Source: CAZIJH01 sp964539655
Lineage (GTDB): Archaea; Aenigmatarchaeota; Aenigmatarchaeia; CG10238-14; SCSR01
Reading direction: 5' to 3'
NCBI GenBank assembly: GCA_964539655.1
Contig: CAZIJH010000002.1
Location: forward strand, 1-64,000
DNA length: 64,000 nt
Both the position numbers and the translations under genes were made by a program. Shown piece after piece: positions 38,356-47,348 of this stretch. Below the pieces are notes generated by a model. The model ran no database searches. It saw only the letters and a list, made by a program, of their open reading frames with translations, and was not told the origin of the DNA. The stretch's first letter is position 1. The number at the start of each line of letters is the position of its first letter.

Positions 38356-41106
38356 TTGAATATGGAGACAATTTTCCAACTGATTGACGTCGATTATGTT
38401 CAGGTTGACAGCAAAACAATCATAAGAATTTTCGGAAACACACCCGACGGGAAGACAGTCTGCATCTTTGTCGACAATTTTAAGCCTTATTTTTACATAT
38501 GTCCGAAAGAAAACATGCGCGACACTACTCTGGATTTCCTGCAGAATAAATTCGGCTCGAGCATAGTGAAAATTGAAACAGTTGAAAAATTCCTACCGTT
38601 CGGATACCACAAAGACAAAGCAAAAATTCTGAAGATCACTGCAAAGGACCCGTCTCAAGTTCCGATAATGAGAGACGAGTTGCTCAAGCAGAATTTCGTG
38701 AAAGGAATCTACGAGGCCGACATACTTTTCAAGTACAGGTTCATGGCGGACTACGGTCTTTCTGGAATGAAGTGGTATAAAGTTGAAGGAGTCCCTGCAC
38801 CAACAAACACAGTCAAAGCGGACATCAGAATCAAGGCGGAGAAATTCGAGAATGTTGAAGAAAGGAAATTCGAACTGAGGCAGATGAGCTTCGACATTGA
38901 GATTGCCGGCAAGGGAGGCATGCCTAATCCCGAAGAGGAGCCCGTGATAATGATCAGCATCGCATTCCATCCAGGCTTTGGGGATTATAATACACTTGTC
39001 CTGGTTTCGAAACCGGTGAAGAACCATCCAAACGGAGACGTGCTCGCATTTCCGGACGAGAAGAGAATGCTTGAAAAATTCCTGTCAATTATAGACACGT
39101 ACGATCCAGACGTCATTACCGGATACAACATAAACAATTTCGACATACCGTACATCTTCGAAAGGCTGAAGCAGAACAAGCTCGACAAGACTCTCGGAAG
39201 ATGCAAGCAGAAGCAGATGATCTGCAAAAAACTTGGGACTGATTATAGAAATGTTGTCGTTGGAAGATTCATCGTGGACGTCTACAAGCTGATAAAAGAA
39301 ATGCAGGTGAAGACGCAGCTTGCGGAGAAAGGATTCCCAAAATTAAAAAGATACGGACTCGACGACGTGGCGAAAGAAATTTTGAACGAACGAAAGCATG
39401 ACGTCTCACACAGCGAAATTCCTAAAATGTGGAACGGGACCGACGAAGAAATCAGGAAACTTATTGATTATGCGAGGCAGGACGCGGTGCTTGCGATGAA
39501 ACTCCTTGTCATGAAGAACATGATAGAAAAATTCATAGAGCTAACAAAAGTTTCCGGGCTTCTCCTGCAAGACGTGCTGGACGGCGGGGAATCCAACAGG
39601 GTCGAGAACATGCTGCTGAGAGAATTCAACAAGGAAGATTTCGTCATGCCGCTGAAACCTTCTTCACAAGAAATTTTGAGGAGAATGGAGGAACGAGAAT
39701 CGATGGGATTCAAAGGAGCGCTTGTCCTCGATCCGATTACAGGACTCCATACGACACCAACTGTTTATCTTGATTTCAAATCGATGTACCCTTCGATATT
39801 CATAGGATACAACATCTGCCCGTCGACAATCGACATTGAAAAAAAAGAAACGGACGTAATCAAAGTTCCGACTGGTGTCCAATTCGTTTCGAAGAATGTT
39901 AAAGCCGGAATAATGCCGAGAGTGCTGCAATTTCTGATCAACGAAAGAGACAGGATAAGAGCGCAGGCAAAGCAAACAACCGACGAGAATCTCAAGAAAA
40001 TTCTTGAATCGAAACAGGTAGCAGTGAAGTACATGACGAACGCGTTTTTCGGATACACCGGATACAACAGGGCGAGGTTATACATGCTCGACATCGCGAA
40101 CGCGATAACCGGAACAGGAAGGCATCTCATCCAAGAAACAAGGGAAATAATTGAGTCGGACAAGAATCTCACGGTAGTTTACGGTGACACAGATTCGATA
40201 ATGGTGAAGACGAATGAAAAGACCGTGGAGGATTCTTTCAAGGTCGGGGAAGTTTTGGAAAACAAAATTAACGAGCGGTTCAGAGGAATAATCCAAATGA
40301 AAATCGAAAGCGTTTTCACCTCCCTTCTGATACTCAGCAAGAAAAGATACGCCGGCATGAGCGTCGAAAAGGTCGCTGACGGGTTCAAGGAAAAAAACGT
40401 GATGAAGGGAATAGAAACGGTTAGAAGAGACTGGTGCGATCTTACAGGAGAAACGTTGTCAAACGTGCTTGGAATAATTTTGAAAGACAAGGAACCTAAG
40501 AAAGCGCTAATATACATGAGGGAAATTATTGGAAAACTTGAGAAAAATGAAATTCCGGTCGAGAAACTCGTCGTCACGAAATCGGTTTCAAAATCACTGA
40601 AGGAGTACAAGGGATTGCAGCCGCACATAGAACTCGTAAAGAAAATGAGGAAGAGAGATATCTCGACGGCACCGGGAATAGGGGACAGAGTAGGATTCGT
40701 AATTGTGCAAGGCCTGCAGCTTATGTCGAACAGGGCCGAGGACCCGGACTACATCAAGAAAAATAATCTCAAGGTGGATTCGAAATATTATGTAGAGAGC
40801 CAGATACTTCCGCCACTGGAAAGAGTTTTCGAGTCCATTGGAATTTCGAAAAACGAGATCATGGGATTCGGAAAGCAGACGTCGCTCACCGACATGATGA
40901 AGAACAATTGGAACAACGGGGCAAAAAAAATTCAAGAGAACGGTAACAATAACAGCATTACGATTCTGAATTCCGCAGAAGGTGTGATATGCAACAAGTG
41001 CAACCTTTCTTTCAGGAGGCCGCCATTGGTCGGCAAATGCGAAGCATGTAAGGGAGATTTATATTTCTATTCGGGAGAAATAAAATCTAAGAATATTGTG
41101 ATTTAA
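38356..41106 (+). CDS. polB: B-family DNA polymerase with C-terminal zinc module
   Basis: This 916-residue replicative-type PolB has proofreading motifs FDIE (about 179-182), GYNINNFDIPY and YARQDAV, and polymerase motifs DFKSMYPSI (A, about 473), KYMTNAFFGY (B, about 557-566), YGDTDS (C, 609-614) and KKRY. After the thumb it extends to a zinc module C879-x2-C882-x12-C895-x2-C898 that most archaeal PolBs of about 780 residues lack. In eukaryotic B-family enzymes a Cys-rich C-terminus binds the B-subunit; with the inactivated DP1-like gene just upstream, a two-subunit enzyme is likely (inference). Confidence 0.95.
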   Translation: MNMETIFQLIDVDYVQVDSKTIIRIFGNTPDGKTVCIFVDNFKPYFYICPKENMRDTTLDFLQNKFGSSIVKIETVEKFLPFGYHKDKAKILKITAKDPSQVPIMRDELLKQNFVKGIYEADILFKYRFMADYGLSGMKWYKVEGVPAPTNTVKADIRIKAEKFENVEERKFELRQMSFDIEIAGKGGMPNPEEEPVIMISIAFHPGFGDYNTLVLVSKPVKNHPNGDVLAFPDEKRMLEKFLSIIDTYDPDVITGYNINNFDIPYIFERLKQNKLDKTLGRCKQKQMICKKLGTDYRNVVVGRFIVDVYKLIKEMQVKTQLAEKGFPKLKRYGLDDVAKEILNERKHDVSHSEIPKMWNGTDEEIRKLIDYARQDAVLAMKLLVMKNMIEKFIELTKVSGLLLQDVLDGGESNRVENMLLREFNKEDFVMPLKPSSQEILRRMEERESMGFKGALVLDPITGLHTTPTVYLDFKSMYPSIFIGYNICPSTIDIEKKETDVIKVPTGVQFVSKNVKAGIMPRVLQFLINERDRIRAQAKQTTDENLKKILESKQVAVKYMTNAFFGYTGYNRARLYMLDIANAITGTGRHLIQETREIIESDKNLTVVYGDTDSIMVKTNEKTVEDSFKVGEVLENKINERFRGIIQMKIESVFTSLLILSKKRYAGMSVEKVADGFKEKNVMKGIETVRRDWCDLTGETLSNVLGIILKDKEPKKALIYMREIIGKLEKNEIPVEKLVVTKSVSKSLKEYKGLQPHIELVKKMRKRDISTAPGIGDRVGFVIVQGLQLMSNRAEDPDYIKKNNLKVDSKYYVESQILPPLERVFESIGISKNEIMGFGKQTSLTDMMKNNWNNGAKKIQENGNNNSITILNSAEGVICNKCNLSFRRPPLVGKCEACKGDLYFYSGEIKSKNIVI

Positions 41107-41657
41107 TGTTTGAAGAGTTGGACCTGCAGATTTTGAAGTTCATCAACCACCCAATCGATCCAATAGTAAATTATTTTTTCATATTTCTCGCTTATTCCAT
41201 CTATCCGTTCCTTTTCTACCTCGCATACTATTTTTACAAGCACAAGCAGAGCGGAATACTTTCGCATCTGGTCGTCACCGCGATAATCGGATTCCTGATA
41301 GTTTCCGCGATAAAATACATTGTCGACCGCCCGAGGCCGTATCTTGACAACTCGGAAATACAGAATATAATTTTCCTGTCAGACCCGTCTTTCCCATCGA
41401 GGCACACTTTCACAGCGCTGCTTCTCAGCATGTTTGTTCCAAGGGGATTATCAAGAAAATGGAAATCATCAATGTTCATTTATCTTGCGATGATTCCGAT
41501 AACGATGATGTACATAGGCGTGCATTATCCGAGCGACATACTAGGCGGCGTCATAATCGGACTGCTTGTCCCGAGAATAATCACTGAAAAACTTTCAACC
41601 AACCTATCAGAAAGAATTTTGTCGTTTGATATCAAGAAACTTGTTCCAGCTTCCTAA
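41106..41657 (+). CDS. PAP2-family membrane phosphatase
   Basis: The 183-residue PAP2 protein has six TM segments. Its three motifs are KYIVDRPRP, FPSRHT and YIGVHYPSDILGG (the H and D of the last motif). It fits undecaprenyl/dolichyl-pyrophosphate or phosphatidic acid phosphatases; an archaeal role in recycling the lipid carrier for glycans is likely and would fit the nearby glycan locus. The ATG overlaps the PolB stop by one base (TAATG). It converges with secD, overlapping by 26 bases. Confidence 0.9.
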   Translation: MFEELDLQILKFINHPIDPIVNYFFIFLAYSIYPFLFYLAYYFYKHKQSGILSHLVVTAIIGFLIVSAIKYIVDRPRPYLDNSEIQNIIFLSDPSFPSRHTFTALLLSMFVPRGLSRKWKSSMFIYLAMIPITMMYIGVHYPSDILGGVIIGLLVPRIITEKLSTNLSERILSFDIKKLVPAS

Positions 41658-43395
41658 CCTTTTCTAGAATCACAACATAAGCTGGACGGGTAATCAGAAT
41701 TCCGATGAATACTCCGACTATGGTTGTGATTGCAAATCCTTTCAGTGTTCCAATTCCCAGGACCATCAGAGGTATCATTGCAAACGCCACCATCGCAGCC
41801 GAGCTCCATATCAGATTCATCGCAATCTTGTGACGCTCGCGCAAACTTTTGTCCTTTTCAAGCAGAAGCTGGTCGGTCATTATTATCATCTGGTTAACCC
41901 CTGTTCCGAGAATCGCGATCAATCCCGCTATCGCAGCGATGTCGAGAGTCCATCTCGAAATTACCACGGGTATGGTCGCTATTATCATCACCAAGACAGT
42001 TACCCATCCCAGCATCCCGAAAACTTCTTTTTTCATCATAGCAATTACAAGCGCGACAACTATAATTAACGCGGCGAAAAACTGCGAGGCAGCAACTCCC
42101 AAAATTAAAATTATTTCACAGAAGCTGATCGCTATCATCGGCAAAGAAATTTTGAAGTCCCTGTACCTTATGAAAATTATCGCGCTGACAGCTATCGCGG
42201 CTGCAATCGCAACGTAAATTGTGGAATTTATCAAGTCCTTTCCAGCATTCTGCGTTATCGTGTCGACTTTGACTATCTCCAGTTCGACTGGCAAGCTTCC
42301 GGACCTCAATGTGGATTCCAGCCTTGTTTTTTCCTTCACAGCTCCGCTTCTGGTTTCCTCGAATCCCTGTATTGACGCGCTTGTAAGAGCCTGGCCCGCA
42401 AGATTAGAAACGATGTTCAATTCGCTCACAGGCTTTGCGTCGAGAAGCAGCAGAAGTTTCGGCTCTATGTATCTTTGAGTCCCCTCCAATTTTATCGGCT
42501 GGTTCTTCGTGGCCTTCGCAAACCTGTCCGCGCCGGCTTTGCTGGTCTGTATGGTGAAATAAAATTCGTAACCGCCTTCGACTTCACTTATCCTGCTATT
42601 CTGCGCATCGGTAAACACAGCAGTAATGTCCTCCCCTGTAAAAATGTTGATCAGCAGATTCGCGTAATTGCTGCCTATGTCGCCCACATCTACTTTCATC
42701 GATGCTATTACGAAACTCTCATTTTCAGAATACCTGCTCCCGTTTATTTCAATCTCGTTGTCGACGACGGAGATCGGATGACTATTGCCCGCTACGATGA
42801 ATTTTCCCGAACCGTTCACAAATTGTACAGACTCGTTAAGCTTCCCTTCAAACTTTCCCTGCTTTGCCAAAAAATTCCTGACTTCGTCGCCAGTAGCCCC
42901 GGCCATCTCGATCTGAATAAGATTCTCGCCGACGGTAGACACATGAATCTCGCTGAGCCCGTAGAAGTTTATCCTGTTGTTTAAAGTGTTGATAGTTTCG
43001 TCAACTACTGTCGAGGTTACGGATGTTTTTGGTTTCAACAGTACGCGCGTCCCACCTTCGATATCTATTCCGAATTTCAGCGCGCTGCTTTCCAGTTTCC
43101 TTACAGTAATTCCGATGTCACCATCATTAACTGCCACGCAACTTATCGGCACCCCGCCGACCACCATAGGAACCGAAGTGTTTTTTACAAATCCGTGCAA
43201 CGCATTTTTGAATTCGTCTTCGGTGTTGATAACCTGTCCCTGTATTTGTGTCACCACGTCTCCTTCTTTCAAATTTGTACATTGGCTCGTCTCGCCGACG
43301 AAACTCACTGTTACTCCGTTGCTCTTGAAAATGTAAGGAGAGACGATCAGAAATATCGAGACAACTGTAAGTATTGTCAAAATTGCAAACCTCAT
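41632..43395 (-). CDS. secD: Protein-export protein SecD
   Basis: This 587-residue RND-type subunit assists late Sec translocation. It has the first TM helix (ILTILTVVSIFLIVSPYIF), a PDZ-like part (EGDVVTQIQGQVINTEDEFKNAL) and GIDIEGGTRVLL, the SecD signature. A large extracytoplasmic domain follows, then five TM helices (TIYVAIAAAIAVSAIIFI ... ITTIVGVFIGILI). Start 43395 is preferred, 6 bases after the SecF stop. It overlaps the PAP2 gene at the 3' end. Confidence 0.95.
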   Translation of the reverse strand: MRFAILTILTVVSIFLIVSPYIFKSNGVTVSFVGETSQCTNLKEGDVVTQIQGQVINTEDEFKNALHGFVKNTSVPMVVGGVPISCVAVNDGDIGITVRKLESSALKFGIDIEGGTRVLLKPKTSVTSTVVDETINTLNNRINFYGLSEIHVSTVGENLIQIEMAGATGDEVRNFLAKQGKFEGKLNESVQFVNGSGKFIVAGNSHPISVVDNEIEINGSRYSENESFVIASMKVDVGDIGSNYANLLINIFTGEDITAVFTDAQNSRISEVEGGYEFYFTIQTSKAGADRFAKATKNQPIKLEGTQRYIEPKLLLLLDAKPVSELNIVSNLAGQALTSASIQGFEETRSGAVKEKTRLESTLRSGSLPVELEIVKVDTITQNAGKDLINSTIYVAIAAAIAVSAIIFIRYRDFKISLPMIAISFCEIILILGVAASQFFAALIIVVALVIAMMKKEVFGMLGWVTVLVMIIATIPVVISRWTLDIAAIAGLIAILGTGVNQMIIMTDQLLLEKDKSLRERHKIAMNLIWSSAAMVAFAMIPLMVLGIGTLKGFAITTIVGVFIGILITRPAYVVILEKVRKLEQVS

Positions 43396-43400
43396 GTCCT

Positions 43401-44258
43401 TTACGATGCTGATTTCAATCTCCTCCCAAGCCAGATTTCCAAAATGCCCGCGTTGAAAATCCACGTGTACAAAAGATCGGACAAAAATCCTATTACAAGA
43501 ATGTCCGCTATGTTGACGAGAAGTTTCGACGAAGACATCATTATCACTATGAACATCGTGATCGTTATTGTCGCGATCAGCGTGATTCCCGTCGTGAACG
43601 CTTTCTTGTACCTGCTCTTGAATTCTTCCATCGTAGTGCCGTGTGCAGTTACCTTGCTCGTCAGGACTATGTTTGTGTCAACAGTGTAAGCTATGAGCAT
43701 GAGAAGACCAGCGAACCCCGCGAGACTTATCCTTATGCCGATAAGGCTTGTTATCGCGAGCGTAGTAACGATGTTGGCAAGTATTGCAAAAACTATTCCG
43801 AAGCTCGAGACCAGGTTCCTGTAGATAATGAAAATTATTATGCTCATCAGGACAAACGCTATGACCAGGATGTAAGTCATCTGCTGAAGAAACATGTTCC
43901 CGAGAGACGGCCCGATTGTCTCGATCGAGAATCCGGTCACATTTATCCCGGAAGCCTTGACATAATTGATCAGCTCATTCGAATCGGTTTCCGCGGAAAC
44001 TTCTATGCCGGCTCCGTATCCAGTCGAAGTCCTGAGCCCAGAAATGTACACCGATCCGTATTTTTCAGCCAACAATTTTTCCAAATTTACAACATCAATC
44101 TGCTTGTCGGACTCTATCGTTACGAGAGTTCCTCCCTTCAGGTCGACATCCCGTGCTACAAAATCTCCGGTGCTAATGTAGTTCCAGACGAGAACCGACG
44201 ACGAAAAAAGAAACAGCGCAATCGGAATGAAAATTAAATTCTTGGTTTTTATTTCCAT
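43401..44258 (-). CDS. secF: Protein-export protein SecF
   Basis: The 285-residue SecF has a TM helix at the N-terminus, then GDFVARDVDLKGGTLVTIESDK (the SecF counterpart of the GG motif), the extracytoplasmic domain and five TM helices (ILVIAFVLMSIIIFIIYRNLV; IRISLAGFAGLLMLIAYTVDTNIVL with the conserved D-T-N in TM4). Together with SecD it uses the proton gradient to help export. secF-secD order on the minus strand. Confidence 0.95.
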   Translation of the reverse strand: MEIKTKNLIFIPIALFLFSSSVLVWNYISTGDFVARDVDLKGGTLVTIESDKQIDVVNLEKLLAEKYGSVYISGLRTSTGYGAGIEVSAETDSNELINYVKASGINVTGFSIETIGPSLGNMFLQQMTYILVIAFVLMSIIIFIIYRNLVSSFGIVFAILANIVTTLAITSLIGIRISLAGFAGLLMLIAYTVDTNIVLTSKVTAHGTTMEEFKSRYKKAFTTGITLIATITITMFIVIMMSSSKLLVNIADILVIGFLSDLLYTWIFNAGILEIWLGRRLKSAS

Positions 44259-44289
44259 AAATTATCTATGGGAGATAAACTCATATACA

Positions 44290-45129
44290 TTATTTCTGTT
44301 TTTTAATCAGCTCGGAAACTTTCCTCACGTCTTCGCCGTTGTGCACGTTCACCCAGTTCCCCCCGATATGGAATCCGACAAGCTTGTCTTCCGCCGAAAG
44401 TTTCGGGAATATATTTTCCTGCAGGCTCCAGCAAATTTCCCCTGGAGGTATGTAGTTGAAAATTTCGGGCTTCATGAAACCGGCCAGCACTCCAGCAAGC
44501 CTGGTTTTAGGCTTTGCCGAATTTTCCTCGAAGCTGATTATCCTGTGTCCTTCCATATCAATTATGCTTTTCTTCCAGTCGTAGCTCGTCCTCGCGTGCA
44601 CACCGATCGTTGCGACTCCTCCGTACGTGTTGTGGAATTCCGCAAGCTTCCTCAAGTCGAAACCTATGTAGAAAGTGCTCGATAAAAATAGGAAATCGTT
44701 TTTGATGTAGTTCATCGCCAGCTCGAGAGTCTTCGCGCTACCAAGAGACTTCTTTTCCTCTATGTATACGATCTTCACTTTGTATTTTTCCCCGCCGCCA
44801 AGGATCTCGTAAATTTTCGAAATAACTGAAGTAAATCCGACAATGATGATGTTGGAGTATCCGGCCTCTCTGCATTTGGAAATCGTGTCCTCGATCAGCG
44901 TAGTCTTCCCGTTAATAATTGTGCACGGCCTAAGGACATCAGAATTTTCGAGAAGAAGTTTTTCAGGATCCCCTCCTGCAAGGATAACCGCAGTTTTCTG
45001 TCCCGTCAGATGATCTCTCAATATTTTTTCAATCGCATCGGAGCGCGACTTCACAATTATTCCGTCGATTTTTTTGTCAAGGTCCGACATGATTTCCTTG
45101 TCAATGGTCAACGAAATCCGTTTTTTCAT
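44290..45129 (-). CDS. Ribbon-helix-helix/nucleotidyltransferase fusion (putative sensor-repressor)
   Basis: The 279 residues begin with a CopG/MetJ-type ribbon-helix-helix domain (RISLTIDKEIMSDLDKKIDGII, SRSDAIEKILRDHL; 1-43). A sugar-nucleotide nucleotidyltransferase domain follows (AVILAGGDPEKLL ... GYSNIIIVGFT ... DFLFLSSTFYIGFDL ... PPGEICWSLQENIF). The usual GGxGTRLRP loop is altered to GGDPEKLLLENSDVLRP, and the KPLLP segment to RPCTI, so catalysis is doubtful. A DNA-binding sugar-nucleotide sensor is inferred. It is divergent from ugd, with AGTATG-type repeats in the shared promoter. Confidence 0.8.
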   Translation of the reverse strand: MKKRISLTIDKEIMSDLDKKIDGIIVKSRSDAIEKILRDHLTGQKTAVILAGGDPEKLLLENSDVLRPCTIINGKTTLIEDTISKCREAGYSNIIIVGFTSVISKIYEILGGGEKYKVKIVYIEEKKSLGSAKTLELAMNYIKNDFLFLSSTFYIGFDLRKLAEFHNTYGGVATIGVHARTSYDWKKSIIDMEGHRIISFEENSAKPKTRLAGVLAGFMKPEIFNYIPPGEICWSLQENIFPKLSAEDKLVGFHIGGNWVNVHNGEDVRKVSELIKKQK

Positions 45130-45136
45130 GTTTTAT

Positions 45137-45211
45137 CATACTGTAGTATTACTTTATATTACTTTCGTTAGCTATTTATTCGATTTTTTTGAAGTATGGT
45201 AAGATAGTATG
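45137..45211. promoter_or_regulatory. Candidate RHH operator cluster between the fusion gene and ugd
   Basis: Half-sites of AGTAT(G/T) type: CATACT (45137-45142) and AGTATT (45145-45150) as an inverted repeat around GT, then AGTATG at 45193-45198 and again at 45206-45211, overlapping the ugd ATG. A 10-bp direct repeat TATTACTTTA/TATTACTTTC also lies at 45147-45166, near the TATA-like AATATAAAG of the minus-strand gene. The arrangement fits a dimeric ribbon-helix-helix protein acting on both genes. It is inference from pattern only. Confidence 0.45.
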
Positions 45212-46519
45212 AAAGTTTCTGTAATAGGCACAGGGTACGTCGGACTTACAGTCGCATGCTTGGCCGACTTCGGGCACAAGGTAATCTTGATTGGGAGAGC
45301 CCATGACAAGATAGATCTTATTAACAGCGGGGTATCCCCGATATACGAGCCCGGGCTCGACGAAATTATAAAGAGAAACATCGACAACGGAAACCTGAAG
45401 GCAACCGATGATTACAATGAAATTCTTGACAGTGACGTAGTCTTCGTTTGTGTGGGCACTCCTTCGAGGTATGACGGCTCGATAGATCTTTCTCAAATTC
45501 AGGATGCGACAAAATCGATCGGAGAGAAACTGAAACTTACAAACAAATACATAGTTGTCACAGTAAAAAGCACAGTTGTCCCCAACACGACTAAAGATTT
45601 CGTAACTCCAATTTTGGAAAAATATTCCGGAAAGAATTCGGGAAAAGATTTCGGCGTCGGAATGAATCCGGAATTCTTGAAAGAGGGAACGGGTGTCAGC
45701 GATTTTCTTTATCCGGACAAGATTGTGATCGGCGGAATGGACGAGAGATCCAAGAGTGTCCTCGTCGATTTGTACAGCTGTCTCGATGCAAAATATCCGA
45801 GAGTATTGACAAATTTAACAACAGCCGAAATGATAAAGTATGCGCAGAATTCCGCGCTGGCTGTCAGGATTTCTTTTATCAACGAGATTGCCAACATTTG
45901 CGAAAGAACCGGGGTCGATGTGGTTGATGTTGCAAAATCAATTGGAATTGACACAAGAATAGGTCCGAAATTTTTAAACGCGGGTATAGGTTATGGGGGA
46001 AGTTGCTTTCCGAAAGATGTGAAGGCGCTCATCGCGATTGCAAAATCGGCCGGAGTTGATCCGAAAATTCTGCAATCGACAATTGATGTAAATGACGGCC
46101 GCGCTTCGCATGCGATTGATATGGCCAATCAAATACTTGGAAATCTTAACGGAAAGAAAATCGGAGCTCTGGGGCTTGCATTCAAGCAGGACACAGACGA
46201 CATAAGAGAGTCGAAAGCAATCGCTGTTATACAATCGCTCTTGAGCCAGGGAGCGCAAGTCCAAGCATACGATCCGCAGGCAACTGCGAACGCGAAAGAA
46301 ATTCTCAAGGACTCAATAAAATATTGCTCGACGAAAGAAGAGTGCCTGGATGGGATTGATCTGTGCATGGTTCTCACGGAATGGGACGAATTCAGAAATC
46401 TCGATCTTTCAAAAATAAAATGCCCGATATTCGACGGAAGAAGAGTCGTAAATCCGCAGAAAGCGAAAGAATTCGGCGTCGAATACAGTGGAATCGGATG
46501 GGGTGGTTATTCTGGTTAA
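45209..46519 (+). CDS. ugd: UDP-glucose/GDP-mannose 6-dehydrogenase
   Basis: This 436-residue NAD-dependent dehydrogenase oxidises the C6 alcohol of a nucleotide sugar to the acid (UDP-glucuronate or GDP-mannuronate). GTGYVGLTVACLADFGH is the NAD site, VFVCVGTPSRYDGS and GGSCFPKDVKALI (catalytic Cys) are family motifs, and the C-terminal domain ends KIGALGLAFKQDTDDIRESKAI. It starts the plus-strand glycan genes, and its end overlaps the nucleotidyltransferase. Confidence 0.95.
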   Translation: MKVSVIGTGYVGLTVACLADFGHKVILIGRAHDKIDLINSGVSPIYEPGLDEIIKRNIDNGNLKATDDYNEILDSDVVFVCVGTPSRYDGSIDLSQIQDATKSIGEKLKLTNKYIVVTVKSTVVPNTTKDFVTPILEKYSGKNSGKDFGVGMNPEFLKEGTGVSDFLYPDKIVIGGMDERSKSVLVDLYSCLDAKYPRVLTNLTTAEMIKYAQNSALAVRISFINEIANICERTGVDVVDVAKSIGIDTRIGPKFLNAGIGYGGSCFPKDVKALIAIAKSAGVDPKILQSTIDVNDGRASHAIDMANQILGNLNGKKIGALGLAFKQDTDDIRESKAIAVIQSLLSQGAQVQAYDPQATANAKEILKDSIKYCSTKEECLDGIDLCMVLTEWDEFRNLDLSKIKCPIFDGRRVVNPQKAKEFGVEYSGIGWGGYSG

Positions 46520-47348
46520 GGCAATTATTCTAGCTGCTGGAAAAGGAACGAGACTGAGACCCCTCACTTACGGAATTCCAAAACCGCTTCTTCCAGTAAA
46601 AGGAAAGCCCATGGTTGACTGGGTAATCAGGAGCGTCATGGGAAAGAACGTAGACGGAATAATTCTCGCAGTATCGGGGACTGTCGGAGAGGATTCGCAG
46701 GAAAGAATGCTTTCGCATATTCACGGAATCTGCATAGACGCTTACATCAAGAATCTCAATTACAATTGCCCGATAAGAACAATACCTACTCCGCAGAGAG
46801 AGACGGCTGGTGATCTAAGATTCGTACTTGAGGAAGCCCACATCAAAAAGGGAACAATTATTGTCGCATACGGTGACAACCTGACATCAGTCGACGTTGA
46901 CAAGCTTCTTGATTATCATGAAAGATGCAAAAAGGAATTGGGGACAGTTGGAACAGTCGTTCTTTTCGAAGCTCCTGAAAACGAAGTGCACAGGTTCGGT
47001 ATAGCAAAGCTGAAAAGCGTAAACGGATTTGATCTTATAGAAAATTTCATAGAGAAGCCGACCTTGCAGCAGGCTCCGTCCAGACTTGCAAACGCAGGAT
47101 ACTACATACTCGACGTGGAGGAAGTCTTCGACATGCTATCGAGAGAAAAAGTTAAAGTCGAGCATTCGCTGTTCCCTACGCTCGCGAGCCAAAACAAACT
47201 TGCCGCGTTCGTAACTAAGCTGCCATTCTGGATTGACATAAGTACGGTAGAAGCTTACGAATTGGCAAATAAGCTCGCTCACGATAATCTCATTTTGCCG
47301 CCGCCGGTGGCAGAGGTGAAAAACAATGGAAATGGATCAAATAATTAA
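46503..47348 (+). CDS. Sugar-phosphate nucleotidyltransferase
   Basis: The 281-residue product has AIILAAGKGTRLRPLTYGIPKPLLPVKGKPMVDW, the full NTP-sugar-1-phosphate signature, plus IIVAYGDNLTSVDVD and FIEKP. GTG 46503 is used since the frame must begin inside the end of ugd; GTG 46488 is an alternative. It activates a hexose-1-phosphate with UTP or dTTP (glucose-1-P uridylyl/thymidylyltransferase group). It overlaps ugd by 17 bases and the fusion gene by 23 bases. Confidence 0.93.
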   Translation: MVILVKAIILAAGKGTRLRPLTYGIPKPLLPVKGKPMVDWVIRSVMGKNVDGIILAVSGTVGEDSQERMLSHIHGICIDAYIKNLNYNCPIRTIPTPQRETAGDLRFVLEEAHIKKGTIIVAYGDNLTSVDVDKLLDYHERCKKELGTVGTVVLFEAPENEVHRFGIAKLKSVNGFDLIENFIEKPTLQQAPSRLANAGYYILDVEEVFDMLSREKVKVEHSLFPTLASQNKLAAFVTKLPFWIDISTVEAYELANKLAHDNLILPPPVAEVKNNGNGSNN

